This document shows, one piece after another, positions 42,259 through 51,597 of a stretch of DNA of 64,000 nt. The stretch is taken from contig NZ_CP059139.1 of NCBI RefSeq assembly GCF_014109765.1, positions 3,042,001 through 3,106,000 on the forward strand, given 5' to 3'. The DNA is from Pseudomonas berkeleyensis (GTDB lineage Bacteria; Pseudomonadota; Gammaproteobacteria; Pseudomonadales; Pseudomonadaceae). The notes below the pieces were generated by a model. It saw nothing but the letters and a program-made list of their open reading frames with translations. It did not search any database and had not been told where the DNA came from. Within the stretch, counting starts at the first letter, position 1. Every line of letters begins with the position of its first letter. Both the position numbers and the translations under genes were made by a program.

Positions 42259-42290
42259 CTCTTTTCCCGTTTTCCGCAGGAACCACGAAC

Positions 42291-45008
42291 ATGGCCAGTC
42301 CCACGCAAATAACCGCTTCGACCTGCTGCTACTGCGGCGTCGGCTGTGGCGTACTGATCGAGCACGACGGTGAGAGGATCCTCGGCGTAGCGGGAGATCC
42401 CAGCCACCCCGCCAACTTCGGCAAACTGTGCAGCAAAGGTTCGACCTTGCACCTGACCGGCGATCTTGACGCCCGCGGCCTCTACCCTCAACTGCGTCTG
42501 GGCAAGGCCCTGGCGCGTTCGCGCACGGACTGGGACAGCGCCATGGATCACGCTGCCACCGTCTTCGCCGAAACCATTCGCGAGCACGGGCCGGACAGCG
42601 TCGCCTTCTATATCTCCGGCCAGTTGCTGACCGAGGACTACTACGCCTTCAACAAACTGGCCCGTGCCTTGGTTGGCACCCACAACATCGACTCCAACTC
42701 GCGCCTGTGCATGTCCAGCGCGGTGGTCGGCTACAAGCGCAGCCTCGGCGCCGACGCGCCGCCCTGCTCCTACAGCGACATCGAACTGAGCGATTGCCTG
42801 CTGATTGCCGGCTCCAACATGGCCTACGCCCACCCCGTGCTGTTCCGCCGCCTGGAAGAAGCCAAGACGCGCCGGCCAGACATGAAAGTGATCGTCATCG
42901 ACCCCCGCCGTACCGACACCTGCGACCTGGCCGATCTGCACCTGGCGATCCTGCCCGGCACCGATGTTGCCCTGTTCCACGGCATCCTCCATGTACTGCT
43001 CTGGGAGGGCTGGATCGACCGAGCCTACATCGACGCCCACACCGAAGGCTTCGAGGCGCTGAAAGCCCTGGTGCGCGACTACACACCCGCTGCCGTCGCC
43101 GAGATCTGCGGCATCGACTGCCAGGCGCTACAGGCCTGTGCGCAATGGATCGGCCAGGCACCCAGCTTCCTCTCGCTATGGTGCATGGGGCTCAATCAGT
43201 CCACGGCCGGCACCGCGAAGAACAGCGCACTGATCAACCTGCACCTGGCCACCGGACAGATCGGCAAGCCCGGCGCCGGCCCGTTCTCCCTCACTGGCCA
43301 GCCTAACGCCATGGGCGGCCGCGAAACCGGCAGCCTGAGCAACCTGCTGCCCGGTCACCGCGAAGTCGGCAACGCCGACCACCGCACAGAAATCGCCGCC
43401 TACTGGGGCATCGACGCTCTGCCGGAGACGCCCGGCCTGTCCGCCATCGAACTGTTCGATGCAGTGCACGATGGACGCATCAAGGCGCTGTGGATCGCCT
43501 GTACCAATCCGGCCCAGTCCCTGCCGGATCAGAACAAAGTCCATGCAGCCCTGGTCGCCTGCCCCTTCGTGGTGGTGCAGGAAGCCTTCTTCACCACCGA
43601 GACCTGCCACTACGCCGACCTGCTGCTGCCCGCTGCCAGCTGGGGCGAGAAGGAAGGCACGGTGACCAACTCCGAGCGCCGCGTCAGCCATGTACGCCGC
43701 GCCGTGCCAGCGCCCGCAGAGGCGCGCCCCGACTGGTCGATCACCTGCGACTTCGCCCGTCGCCTGGAAAAACTGCTCCGCCCCGGCCTGCCCAGCCTCT
43801 TCGATTTCCACGACAGCGAAGCACTGTTCGAGGAATACAAGCACCTGACCAGCAAACGCGACCTTGACCTCAGTGGTCTGAGCTACGCCTTGCTGGATGA
43901 CCAAGGCCCCCAGCAATGGCCGTTCCCGGCTGGCGCACTCAGCGGCTGCGAACGCCTCTATGCCAATGGACACTTCCCCACGACCAGTGGCCGCGCGCAG
44001 TTTCTGGCCGAGCCTTACCGAGCCGCGAAGGAGCGGCGCGAGGCGCGCTATTCGCTGACTCTCAATACTGGCCGCCTGCGCGACCAGTGGCATGGTATGA
44101 GCCGCACCGGCACTGCACCGCAACTGTTTGGCCATGCTCAGGGGCCAGTACTGGAGCTGCATCCCGATGAGCTGCGCCGTCGTCGCCTGGTGGACGGAGA
44201 TCTGGTCAAACTGCGCAGCCGCCGCGGCAGTTTGATCCTGCCGGTGCAAGCGGATGACAGCATACGTCCCGGCCAGGCTTGGCTGCCCATGCATTGGGGC
44301 AATCGCTTCTTGCGTGGCCTGGGCACCAATGTACTGACCCTGCCAGCCTTCGATCCGCTGTCCAAACAGCCGGAGCTCAAGCATGCCGGCGTCGAGGTGG
44401 ATCGTGTCGACTTGCCCTGGCAGTTCTTCGCCTTGATCGAAGGCCAGGTGCAATCACGCTTCGAGGCACTGCGTCCGTTGTTCGAGGGCTTCGCCTATGC
44501 CAGCCTGACACCCACCGGGCGTGAACGCCCTGCACTGCTGATCCGAGCCGCCAGTGCCGTTGCCCCCGAGCCGCAATTGTTGGCGCAGATCGATCGCCTG
44601 CTGGATCTGGATCAAGGCCCGGTACTGGCCTACGACGACCCACGACGCACCATAGGCAAGCGCGTGCGTATCGAGCACGGTCGCATCGTCAGTATCCGTC
44701 TGGCCGGCGAGACTGCTGCCAGCGAATGGCTCAAGGGACTCTGGCAGGAAGGCCGGGCTGATGCCGAGCTACGTCGCTGGCTGCTCGCACCGCTGTCCGC
44801 ACCACCGGGCAACGTGGCCAGCAGCAAGGTCGGACGGACGCTATGCAACTGCCTGAACGTCAGCGAAAGCGCGATCTGTACCGGCATCGCCCAAGGCCTG
44901 GATCTCGACGGCCTAAAGCAGACGCTCAAATGCGGCACCAGCTGTGGTTCCTGCGTACCCGAAATCAAGCGCTTGCTGGCTCAACAGCCCACGGCAGTGA
45001 ACGCATGA
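42291..45008 (+). CDS. nasA: Assimilatory nitrate reductase catalytic subunit (NasA/NasC-like)
   Basis: The 905-residue molybdopterin enzyme has the N-terminal [4Fe-4S] motif CCYCGVGCGV followed by FGKLCSKG. The Mo-bis-MGD region includes SSAVVGYKRSLGADAPP, and a C-terminal molydopterin dinucleotide-binding domain reads SLTLNTGRLRDQWHGMSRTG. An extra BFD-like [2Fe-2S] domain ends the chain (LCNCLNVSE ... CGTSCGSCVPEIKRLL). It reduces nitrate to nitrite for NirBD. I chose the ATG at 42291 behind GCAGGAA; the frame is open further up but that part is not conserved. It lies in the nirB-nirD-nasA-cobA operon. Confidence 0.92.
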   Translation: MASPTQITASTCCYCGVGCGVLIEHDGERILGVAGDPSHPANFGKLCSKGSTLHLTGDLDARGLYPQLRLGKALARSRTDWDSAMDHAATVFAETIREHGPDSVAFYISGQLLTEDYYAFNKLARALVGTHNIDSNSRLCMSSAVVGYKRSLGADAPPCSYSDIELSDCLLIAGSNMAYAHPVLFRRLEEAKTRRPDMKVIVIDPRRTDTCDLADLHLAILPGTDVALFHGILHVLLWEGWIDRAYIDAHTEGFEALKALVRDYTPAAVAEICGIDCQALQACAQWIGQAPSFLSLWCMGLNQSTAGTAKNSALINLHLATGQIGKPGAGPFSLTGQPNAMGGRETGSLSNLLPGHREVGNADHRTEIAAYWGIDALPETPGLSAIELFDAVHDGRIKALWIACTNPAQSLPDQNKVHAALVACPFVVVQEAFFTTETCHYADLLLPAASWGEKEGTVTNSERRVSHVRRAVPAPAEARPDWSITCDFARRLEKLLRPGLPSLFDFHDSEALFEEYKHLTSKRDLDLSGLSYALLDDQGPQQWPFPAGALSGCERLYANGHFPTTSGRAQFLAEPYRAAKERREARYSLTLNTGRLRDQWHGMSRTGTAPQLFGHAQGPVLELHPDELRRRRLVDGDLVKLRSRRGSLILPVQADDSIRPGQAWLPMHWGNRFLRGLGTNVLTLPAFDPLSKQPELKHAGVEVDRVDLPWQFFALIEGQVQSRFEALRPLFEGFAYASLTPTGRERPALLIRAASAVAPEPQLLAQIDRLLDLDQGPVLAYDDPRRTIGKRVRIEHGRIVSIRLAGETAASEWLKGLWQEGRADAELRRWLLAPLSAPPGNVASSKVGRTLCNCLNVSESAICTGIAQGLDLDGLKQTLKCGTSCGSCVPEIKRLLAQQPTAVNA

Positions 45009-45066
45009 ACGTGCGCAGCCTCCCCTACTTTTGGTGCGCACGGCGCACCCTACCGAGGAATTCGAG

Positions 45067-45810
45067 ATGAACGCTAAAGTCTGGCTGGTGGGCGCAGGGC
45101 CTGGTGATCCCGAACTACTGACCCTCAAGGCGGTAAAGGCACTGAATCAGGCCGAAGTGGTGATGATCGATGATCTGGTCAATCCAGCCGTACTCGAACA
45201 CTGCCCGGGCGCACGGGTCGTCTCGGTGGGCAAACGCGGCGGTTGCCGCTCCACCCCACAGGCATTCATTCATCGCCTGATGCTGCGCTACGCGCGCCAG
45301 GGCAAATCGGTGGTGCGCCTGAAAGGTGGCGACCCGTGCATCTTCGGTCGCGGCAGTGAAGAAGCCGACTGGCTTGGTCAACATGGCATCGAGGTGGAGC
45401 TGGTCAACGGCATCACTGCCGGCCTTGCGGGAGCCACCAGTTGCGGCATTCCCCTGACGCTGCGCGGTGTCGCACGCGGCGTAACACTGATCACGGCACA
45501 TACGCAGGATGACAGCCCGTTAAACTGGCAAACGCTGGCCCAGAGCGGTACGACACTGGTGATCTATATGGGTGTGGCCAAACTGGCGGAGATAAGGGCC
45601 GGCCTGCTTGCCGGCGGCATGAATCCGGCAATGCCGGTAGCCATGATCGAGAATGCCTCACTCCCCACACAACGCGAATGTCGCAGCCAACTAGCCGCGA
45701 TGCAGGATGCCGCCGCAACCTTCGCACTGCAAAGCCCTGCCATTCTGGTGATTGGCGAGGTCGCGCGCACCAGCGCTCAGCTCGGCATGAGTCAGTTACT
45801 GCATGGCTAA
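45067..45810 (+). CDS. cobA: Uroporphyrinogen-III C-methyltransferase (SUMT)
   Basis: The 247-residue enzyme makes precorrin-2, the precursor of siroheme and cobalamin, from uroporphyrinogen III. It has the SUMT motifs VGAGPGDPELLTLKA at the N terminus, VRLKGGDPCIFGRGSEE near residue 80 and NGITAGLAGATSCGIPLTLRG. It lacks the oxidase and ferrochelatase domains of CysG. The start at 45067 follows GAGGAATTCG. Its place after nasA, in the nitrite reductase operon, shows that it serves siroheme production for NirB. Confidence 0.93.
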   Translation: MNAKVWLVGAGPGDPELLTLKAVKALNQAEVVMIDDLVNPAVLEHCPGARVVSVGKRGGCRSTPQAFIHRLMLRYARQGKSVVRLKGGDPCIFGRGSEEADWLGQHGIEVELVNGITAGLAGATSCGIPLTLRGVARGVTLITAHTQDDSPLNWQTLAQSGTTLVIYMGVAKLAEIRAGLLAGGMNPAMPVAMIENASLPTQRECRSQLAAMQDAAATFALQSPAILVIGEVARTSAQLGMSQLLHG

Positions 45811-45835
45811 ACATGTGTCGGAGTAACGGAAAAAG

Positions 45836-45862
45836 AAAAACCCGGCCAAGGCCGGGTTTTTC
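45836..45862. terminator. Bidirectional terminator between cobA and oprF
   Basis: A perfect 7-bp CCCGGCC/GGCCGGG stem with an AA loop is flanked by A5 and T6. It ends cobA and oprF, which converge here. Confidence 0.9.
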
Positions 45863-45879
45863 TTAGAGCATCAGAAGCA

Positions 45880-46860
45880 TTACTGCTTGATCTGAGCTTC
45901 CACTTCGGCTTCAACGCGACGGTTGATGGCGCGGCCGGAGTCGGTGGCGTTGTCAGCTACCGGGCGGGTTTCGCCGTAGCCAACAGCGTTCACGCGGTTG
46001 CCGTCTACACCGTACTGGTTGACCAGTACGTTACGTACGGCGTTGGCACGACGCTCAGACAGACCTTGGTTGTAAGCGTCAGAACCGACGGAGTCAGTGT
46101 GACCTTCAACAGTGGTGGTGGTCTGCGGGTACTGGTTCATGAAGTCAGCCAGGTTCTTGATGTCGCCGTAGCTTTCTTCTTTAACGCGGTCTTTGTCGAA
46201 GTCGAACTTGACGTCCAGCTCAACACGAACGGTTTCCAGGGCCGGCTCCGGAGCTGGCTCAGGAATCGGCTCGGGTGCAGCAGCTACGACCGGAGCCGGA
46301 GCAGGCTTGCTGCCACCACCGAAGTTCAGACCAACACCCACGCCAGCTTGCCACTCGGTGTCGCCCTGGTCGATGTTGTACAGAGCGTCAACGCCAGCAC
46401 GGGCGTAGAACATTTCGGTGAAGTAGTACTTGGCACCAGCGCCAGCGATAGCCAGGGTGGAGTGGTTACGACCACCGCTGTTGGCGTCACCGATGCTCTG
46501 ATGGCCGAAACCGGCAGAGACGTACGGACGCAGACCAACACCCGGCTGACCGAAGTGGTAGATGGCCTTCAGGTCGGTCAGGTTGCCCTTGATGTTCTTG
46601 CTGCCTTGCGAACCTTCACCACGCAGGTCGTGGTATTCGCCGTAGGACAGCGCCAGTTCGACGTCGTCAGTCAGGTAGTAGCCGATGCTGCCACCAAACA
46701 GGTTGCCTTCGTTGTGCGCGTAATCACGCTGAACGTCGGTGAAGTAGCGATTGACGAAGCCCTCCACCTCGACAGCGCCTTGGCCTTGCGCCAGCGCGCC
46801 GAAGGAGGTTGCGGCAACGAGAGAGCCAATGACTACGCCCAAGGTGTTTTTTACTTTCAT
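45880..46860 (-). CDS. oprF: Outer membrane porin OprF
   Basis: The 326-residue major outer membrane protein has a signal peptide cleaved after GALA (residue 24). An eight-stranded beta barrel is followed by a proline-alanine hinge (KPAPAPVVAAAPEPIPEPAP). A C-terminal OmpA-like domain (VEGHTDSVGSDAYNQGLSERRA, then NRVNAVGYGETRPV) binds peptidoglycan. It serves as a slow general porin and cell-wall anchor. No cysteine occurs in the whole sequence, whereas the P. aeruginosa protein has two disulfides in its central region. It follows sigX, which drives part of its expression in pseudomonads. The ribosome site is GGGGATTTAACGG. Confidence 0.96.
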   Translation of the reverse strand: MKVKNTLGVVIGSLVAATSFGALAQGQGAVEVEGFVNRYFTDVQRDYAHNEGNLFGGSIGYYLTDDVELALSYGEYHDLRGEGSQGSKNIKGNLTDLKAIYHFGQPGVGLRPYVSAGFGHQSIGDANSGGRNHSTLAIAGAGAKYYFTEMFYARAGVDALYNIDQGDTEWQAGVGVGLNFGGGSKPAPAPVVAAAPEPIPEPAPEPALETVRVELDVKFDFDKDRVKEESYGDIKNLADFMNQYPQTTTTVEGHTDSVGSDAYNQGLSERRANAVRNVLVNQYGVDGNRVNAVGYGETRPVADNATDSGRAINRRVEAEVEAQIKQ

Positions 46861-46968
46861 CCGTTAAATCCCCATCTTGGTGGTTAATAAGTCGCCGTTA
46901 ACTTCAGTCGGCAACTTGTTGGCGATTTTATCAGGTTTCGCCACTCCCTTAGTGGTCGGAAAGCTGAA
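46861..46968 (-). promoter_or_regulatory. sigX-oprF intergenic region with hairpin and promoter
   Basis: On the minus strand a CCACT-AAGGG-AGTGG hairpin follows sigX. It is followed by GAAACC, the kind of -35 element used by SigX, and then the oprF leader. The -10 is not clear by eye, so the promoter call is partly based on known SigX control of oprF. Confidence 0.45.
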
Positions 46969-47559
46969 CTAAGTTTCGGAAGTGTCCGAAAATTTGTCCC
47001 GCAACCGATCCAATGCTCGCTTGTAGCGCATTTTCGTAGCGCTCAAGCCCATGTGCATGATGTCGGCAATCTCTTGAAACTCGAGCTCTGCGACAAAACG
47101 TAGCACCAGAATCTCGCGATCGATCGGGTTGACATGTACCAGCCATCGATCCAAACCGCCTCGCTCCTCGACTTTGGGTGTCTTTTCGTCGGAAGCTTCT
47201 TCGAGCGGATCCAAACTTAAGGCGTCAATCAATCGACGCTTACGCCGCTCTTTTCGATACTGAGTAATACACTCGTTATAGGTGATGCTGTATAGCCAGG
47301 TCTTGAACTTGGATTTACCCTCAAAGTTCTTAAGGCCATAGAGAACTTTCAGCATCACCTCCTGACAGACATCGTCAGCATCCCTTTCGTTCCCTAAATA
47401 ACGCGCACACACATTAAATAATGTGCGCTGGTAACGCCTCATCAGCTCTTCATAAGCACGAGTGATATGAAACAGCTCGTCATGGGCGCGTGCCACCAGC
47501 TCTTCATCAGTGAGCTCGCGGGGGTCATAGCGCGTGGGCAGGGGCTGAGCTTTGTTCAA
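46969..47559 (-). CDS. sigX: ECF sigma factor SigX
   Basis: The 196-residue extracytoplasmic-function sigma factor has a region 2 block (YQRTLFNVCARYLGNERDADDVCQEVMLKVL and FKTWLYSITYNECITQYRKERRKRR). Region 4 is DREILVLRFVAELEFQEIADIMHMGLSATKMRYKRALDRL. SigX controls oprF, membrane fluidity, fatty acid synthesis and envelope stress genes. No anti-sigma gene adjoins it; CmpX is thought to feed it membrane tension signals. The start codon is TTG at 47559. Confidence 0.95.
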   Translation of the reverse strand: MNKAQPLPTRYDPRELTDEELVARAHDELFHITRAYEELMRRYQRTLFNVCARYLGNERDADDVCQEVMLKVLYGLKNFEGKSKFKTWLYSITYNECITQYRKERRKRRLIDALSLDPLEEASDEKTPKVEERGGLDRWLVHVNPIDREILVLRFVAELEFQEIADIMHMGLSATKMRYKRALDRLRDKFSDTSET

Positions 47560-47641
47560 AACGAGTCGGGCCGACGGTCAGGACGAAAAGTGCCCGGCAG
47601 GTCATGCCTGCCGGGCAGCTGCATAAAATAACAGATTGGCG

Positions 47642-48466
47642 TCAGCGACTGTTCACGCGTTGCTCGAGCATCACTCGATTGGCCACCGATACCAACTCAC
47701 CGGCATCGGTCAACAGAATGGTTTTCACTGTGCCGATCTCTTCGATCTGGCCTTCGACCTCACCAACCTGCACTTGTTGCCCGACCTGGTACAACTCGCG
47801 CACATAAATTCCGGCCAGGATCTGACTGGCAATCTCGCGACTGCCCAATCCCAACGCCAGCGCAACGGCCAGGCCAACGGAAATCAGCACGATGGCAATG
47901 ACGTTGTTGAGCAGATCGGTCTTGACCTCGAGCTGACCGATGGCCACGGAGATGCTGATGATGATTACCAGCCCCTGTGCTACACGACCCAACCCATTGG
48001 CGTAATCCAGGCCTACGCCCTCGGCAGCGCCGCGCACCAGACCGCTCACCAGTTGCGCCAGCAGCACGCCCGCCAGCAGCACCAGAGCTGCACCAAAGAC
48101 TTTCGGCAGGTACAGCGCCAATACGTCAAGCGTCGCAGAAACGCGTTGCAGCCCCAGCGACTCGGCAGCCGAAACCAGGAAGATCAGCAGCACGAACCAG
48201 TAGACGATCTTGCCGATCAGGGTCGATACCGAAGCCTGAATGCCGACGCGGGCCAGCAACTTGGTCAAACCGGTACCGGTCATCAGGCGATCCAGCCCAA
48301 CCTTGCCCAGCAACTTCGAGAGCAGGGTGTCGAGCAGCTTGGCCACGACGAAACCGAGCAGCACCAGCACCAGCGCGACGAACAGGTTGGGAATGAAACC
48401 GGCAACCTTAGTCCACAGTGCGGTCATGGCTGAGATCAGGCTTTGGGTCCAGGGGTCGAGTTCCAT
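47642..48466 (-). CDS. cmpX: Mechanosensitive-type membrane protein CmpX
   Basis: The 274-residue protein of the MscS-like conserved TM-helix family has about five membrane helices (FIPNLFVALVLVLLGFVVAKLLDTLLSK at the start, GAALVLLAGVLLAQLV in the middle). A short soluble tail (VQVGEVEGQIEEIGTVKTILLTDAGELVSVANRVMLEQ) resembles the MscS beta domain. The start was set at 48466 by homology. It is the gene upstream of sigX in pseudomonads and influences SigX activity. A probable terminator stem (TGCCCGGCAGG) lies just after it. Confidence 0.93.
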   Translation of the reverse strand: MELDPWTQSLISAMTALWTKVAGFIPNLFVALVLVLLGFVVAKLLDTLLSKLLGKVGLDRLMTGTGLTKLLARVGIQASVSTLIGKIVYWFVLLIFLVSAAESLGLQRVSATLDVLALYLPKVFGAALVLLAGVLLAQLVSGLVRGAAEGVGLDYANGLGRVAQGLVIIISISVAIGQLEVKTDLLNNVIAIVLISVGLAVALALGLGSREIASQILAGIYVRELYQVGQQVQVGEVEGQIEEIGTVKTILLTDAGELVSVANRVMLEQRVNSR

Positions 48467-48467
48467 T

Positions 48468-48713
48468 TCAATCTGCCTTGTCAGCGGAAACAGTGGATTG
48501 GGTACGGCGAGACACCGGAGCAACATGCGCCGAACCGTTGTTCAGGGCGATCATCAACGCCTCGAGCCAGTGGCCCATCAGGCTGAACAGATCACCAGCG
48601 CCGACTTGGCGGTTGGCGGTTTTGAGCACTCTGTGCAAGCAGGCGTCATCGTCATGGCTGGTAGGCGATGACTTGAGCAGATCACGCAGAGACTCTTCAA
48701 ATGGATCGTGCAT
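48468..48713 (-). CDS. crfX: CrfX, small protein of the cmpX-sigX locus
   Basis: The 81-residue soluble protein (MHDPFEESLRDLLKSSPTSH, then helical to SADKAD) is always found next to cmpX in Pseudomonas and carries no domain beyond its own family. It is 1 bp from the cmpX start, so they are co-transcribed. Its function is unknown. I set the start at 48713; a 7-residue longer form exists. Confidence 0.82.
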   Translation of the reverse strand: MHDPFEESLRDLLKSSPTSHDDDACLHRVLKTANRQVGAGDLFSLMGHWLEALMIALNNGSAHVAPVSRRTQSTVSADKAD

Positions 48714-48768
48714 GCGCACCTCACGGGATGTCACGGCTAGACGCAGCAGCAGCGGACTGAGTCACACA

Positions 48769-49755
48769 TCACAGCCAACGCCAACGGCGAAACAACAGCA
48801 CTTGCCCCACTGCCAGCAGCAGCATCAGGCCGCAGGCGATGAAGAAACCCACCGGGTTTTCGGCGCCTGGGATACCGCCGACGTTGATGCCGAGCAGACC
48901 GGTAAGAAAGGTCAAAGGCAGGAACATGCCGGCGATCACCGTAAAGCGATACATGATGCGGTTCATCCGTTCACCCAGGCGCTGGCTTTCGGCCTCGAGC
49001 ACCAGGCTGACCCGCTCGCGGATCAGCTCCAGCTCTTCCAGGTATCGGGTCAGCCGGTTGTGCAGTTCATTCCAGTAACCGTCATCATCCTCGACGAACC
49101 AGGGTTGCCGGCTGCGCATCATCTGCGCATACAGATCACGCTGCGGCGCCAGGAAGCGCCGCAGGCTGGCGGCACGCCGCCGAAGCTGCAGCATCAGACT
49201 GTGATCGGGCCGATAGCGCTCGTCACCGTCCAGGCGATCTTCTTCGACATCGAGCCGATCACTCAGCTCGGCGATCAGGTCATCGACCCGATTGGTCAGA
49301 TGACGGGCCAACTCCAGCAGAAGCTCCGAGGAAGTCCTTGGCCCCTTGCCTGCCATCAAGTCGGCGATCAGCGCGTCCGTGGCCAACAACGGCCGCAACC
49401 GCAGGGAGATCACCCGCCGCGCATCGGCAAAAATGCGCACCGACACCATATCCTCGGGTTCCGCCCCCGGATTACGGTTGATACCACGCAGAAACAGCAA
49501 CAACTCATTGTTTGGCAGCGGTAGCAGACGCGGACGGGTGTTCTCCTCGAGCAACAGGTCACAACTGAACTCGTCCAGGCCACTGTGCTCGCGTAGCCAG
49601 TGCTGCGCCTGCGCCTGACCACGATCCCAGTGCAGCCAGAGGCTTTCCTGCTCGCCCAGTTGTAGGTCTTCGAGGGCACTGTGAGTGATGTTGCGCGCGC
49701 CGCCACGCCCATCCAGCACGAATGCATGCAGCAGCGCCGCGTCCTGATCGAGCAT
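48769..49755 (-). CDS. cmaX: CmaX, CorA/ZntB-like membrane transporter
   Basis: The 328-residue protein has the CorA plan: a large soluble N-terminal domain with a long coiled helix (LQLRRRAASLRRFLAPQRDLYAQMMRSRQ), then two C-terminal transmembrane helices (FTVIAGMFLPLTFLTGLLGIN and GFFIACGLMLLLAVGQVLLF). At the pore mouth it has GIN in place of the magnesium-selective GMN, as in ZntB-type proteins, so zinc or another cation may be carried. It is the most upstream gene of the cmaX-crfX-cmpX-sigX-oprF run. Confidence 0.88.
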   Translation of the reverse strand: MLDQDAALLHAFVLDGRGGARNITHSALEDLQLGEQESLWLHWDRGQAQAQHWLREHSGLDEFSCDLLLEENTRPRLLPLPNNELLLFLRGINRNPGAEPEDMVSVRIFADARRVISLRLRPLLATDALIADLMAGKGPRTSSELLLELARHLTNRVDDLIAELSDRLDVEEDRLDGDERYRPDHSLMLQLRRRAASLRRFLAPQRDLYAQMMRSRQPWFVEDDDGYWNELHNRLTRYLEELELIRERVSLVLEAESQRLGERMNRIMYRFTVIAGMFLPLTFLTGLLGINVGGIPGAENPVGFFIACGLMLLLAVGQVLLFRRWRWL

Positions 49756-49760
49756 AGGGT

Positions 49761-50249
49761 TTATTCCGGCATGCTCAGCGCTTGCGGGGAGACGATGATG
49801 CCGTTGTTGTCAGCGTACAGGTACTCACCCGGCTTGAAGGTCACACCGCCAAAGGTAACCGCGACGTTCAGATCACCAATGCCACGCTTGTCGGTCTTCA
49901 TCGGATGACTGGCCAGCGCCTGAACACCCAGGTCAGTCTGTGCGATGACATCCACATCACGGATGCAGCCATAGACGACGATGCCTTCCCAGCCGTTCTT
50001 GGCTGCTTTCTCAGCGAGCATGTCGCCCAGCAGCGCACGACGCAGGGAGCCACCACCATCGACCACCAGCACCTTGCCTTTGCCAGGCAGGTCGACCTGC
50101 TCCTTCACCAGCGAGTTGTCTTCATGGCACTTGATGGTGACGATTTCACCACCAAAGGAGTCGCGACCACCGTAGTTGGCGAACATCGGCTCGACGACCT
50201 GAACCAGCTCCGGGTAGGCGTCGCACAGATCGGGCGTGATGTAGTGCAT
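49761..50249 (-). CDS. rraA: RraA-family protein (RNase E regulator / HMG aldolase-like)
   Basis: The 162-residue protein has the family core: YCIR-type GCIRDVD, plus [19 protein letters not shown]. Two functions are known for this fold: inhibition of RNase E (RraA) and class II aldol cleavage of 4-hydroxy-4-methyl-2-oxoglutarate. The aldolase needs an Arg and Asp pair that is present here (RD in IRDVD), so both remain possible. The gene lies 5 bp from cmaX on the same strand and may be co-expressed. The AGGAG before 50249 marks the start. Confidence 0.9.
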   Translation of the reverse strand: MHYITPDLCDAYPELVQVVEPMFANYGGRDSFGGEIVTIKCHEDNSLVKEQVDLPGKGKVLVVDGGGSLRRALLGDMLAEKAAKNGWEGIVVYGCIRDVDVIAQTDLGVQALASHPMKTDKRGIGDLNVAVTFGGVTFKPGEYLYADNNGIIVSPQALSMPE

Positions 50250-50385
50250 GGCGAAACTCCTTTCAACAGTCAGTGGAAAAGCAGCTTTCTATGATGAACG
50301 GCTATCTGCCACTCAGCTCCGAGAATGACCAAAGCCACTCAAAGCGTCACATCTTACCGGCATGGAGCAGCCGAAGAAACGTCTA

Positions 50386-51372
50386 TCAGGCCGGAGCCAG
50401 CCCTGGCTCGGAGAAGCCTGCTGGTAACTCTAGATGCTCCAGCCAATACTCGACCAATGGCCATACTTCGCGCTGAGCCTCCTTGCTGACCAGCATCTCG
50501 ATGTGACCGAAATCGCTGGAAAAGCCATTTTCCTTGCCCAACAGCAAAAACTGCGTCGCCGCTGCGCTGCATTGCTGCAGCAACTTGCGACAAGCCCATG
50601 CGGGATCCTGATGATCATTGGCGGCGCCCACCGCCAGAACCGGCAGGCGCACCTGGGTAAGCCCGGCCCACCAATCCTGCTCAGCATCACCGAAGCGTCC
50701 GAACAATCGCAGCCAGCGCAGGGTTTCCAGCGCAAGGCCGATGGGCTCGTCTTCCGGGCCACGCTTCAGCCTGCGCCCCGACAGATAGGGAAATGAGCGC
50801 AACAGCAGGCGACCGCCCCACTCCACAGGAGGTACTTTCAGCGGCCAGTAGGTACGGCTGATCTGACTGCCGAACAGGGCTACCGAACGGGCGCGCGCCT
50901 CATCGAGAAAACCGCCGCCCAGCGCAGCGGCCAGAATGACCCCGCCCAGCGAATGCCCAAGCCAGTGCGCGGCCTGCCCGCACTGTTCGAAGATGAAATC
51001 GGCAATGGCGGGCAGATCGTAACGCACGTACTGCGCCACATTGTTGTCTCGATAACTGTCGTTACGTGGCGACAGGCCATGACCACGCATCTCGGCGATC
51101 CACACATCGAATCCCGCACGCGCGAGGTATGCCCCCAAACCGATGCCCTTGGGCGAATACCAGAAGCGGCGATTGGAAAAACTGCCGTGCAGCAGCACTA
51201 CGGGCACGCCCCGCGTACTTTCGGCACCCGCCCGCCCAAGGCGAGTCAAGGCCAGCTCGACGCTGAAGTCCGGGCTGTTGTTGGGTTTCAGAAGATAAAC
51301 GTCTTCACTGAGATCGCCACGCAGCTCGGCGCTGATCAGTGAAACGGGAAAAAGCTCACTACTGCTTTGCAT
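50386..51372 (-). CDS. Alpha/beta hydrolase, esterase/lipase type
   Basis: The 328-residue hydrolase has the oxyanion HGSF block (VVLLHGSFSNRRFWYSP near residue 60). The nucleophile elbow is GHSLGGVILAA (GxSxG, residues 139-143), and a late acid-His pair lies near GHIEML. An AEMRGHGLSPRNDSYRDNN loop is present. It looks cytoplasmic; there is no signal peptide. A poly(3-hydroxyalkanoate) or simple ester substrate cannot be told apart. Upstream lies the ppsA terminator region. Confidence 0.85.
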   Translation of the reverse strand: MQSSSELFPVSLISAELRGDLSEDVYLLKPNNSPDFSVELALTRLGRAGAESTRGVPVVLLHGSFSNRRFWYSPKGIGLGAYLARAGFDVWIAEMRGHGLSPRNDSYRDNNVAQYVRYDLPAIADFIFEQCGQAAHWLGHSLGGVILAAALGGGFLDEARARSVALFGSQISRTYWPLKVPPVEWGGRLLLRSFPYLSGRRLKRGPEDEPIGLALETLRWLRLFGRFGDAEQDWWAGLTQVRLPVLAVGAANDHQDPAWACRKLLQQCSAAATQFLLLGKENGFSSDFGHIEMLVSKEAQREVWPLVEYWLEHLELPAGFSEPGLAPA

Positions 51373-51445
51373 GGATCAGGTGACCGCAACGGCGCTATGC
51401 CACAAAGGTAACGAAGACGGAATCAAGACCTTGATGCCAGCCAGT

Positions 51446-51490
51446 CAAGGAAACGCCGCAACTTCTTTGCGAAGTCGCGGCGTTTCCTTG
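51446..51490 (-). terminator. Strong hairpin after ppsA
   Basis: A near-perfect stem of about 19 bp with arms CAAGGAAACGCCGC and GCGGCGTTTCCTTG lies in the 225-bp gap between ppsA and the hydrolase gene, about 110 bp after ppsA. It probably stops or protects the ppsA transcript. Confidence 0.65.
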
Positions 51491-51503
51491 AGTTGTCGTC
51501 GCT

Positions 51504-51561
51504 GCGTAGGGCGGGCCACAGGCCACCGGCTCTGCAATGGCGGGCTGCACCCGCCCTACGC
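51504..51561. repeat. Palindromic REP-like repeat (GCGTAGGGCGGG)
   Basis: The arms GCGTAGGGCGGG and CCCGCCCTACGC flank a 34-bp spacer. This is a common bacterial intergenic palindrome that can occur many times per genome, here close after ppsA. Confidence 0.7.
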
Positions 51562-51597
51562 GCGTATCGACATTAGGGTCGGATCGACTGTTTGCTC

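Noticed and set aside
46949..46968. Separate small genes between oprF and sigX
   Set aside because: No ribosome site or family match; the interval holds the hairpin and promoter region.
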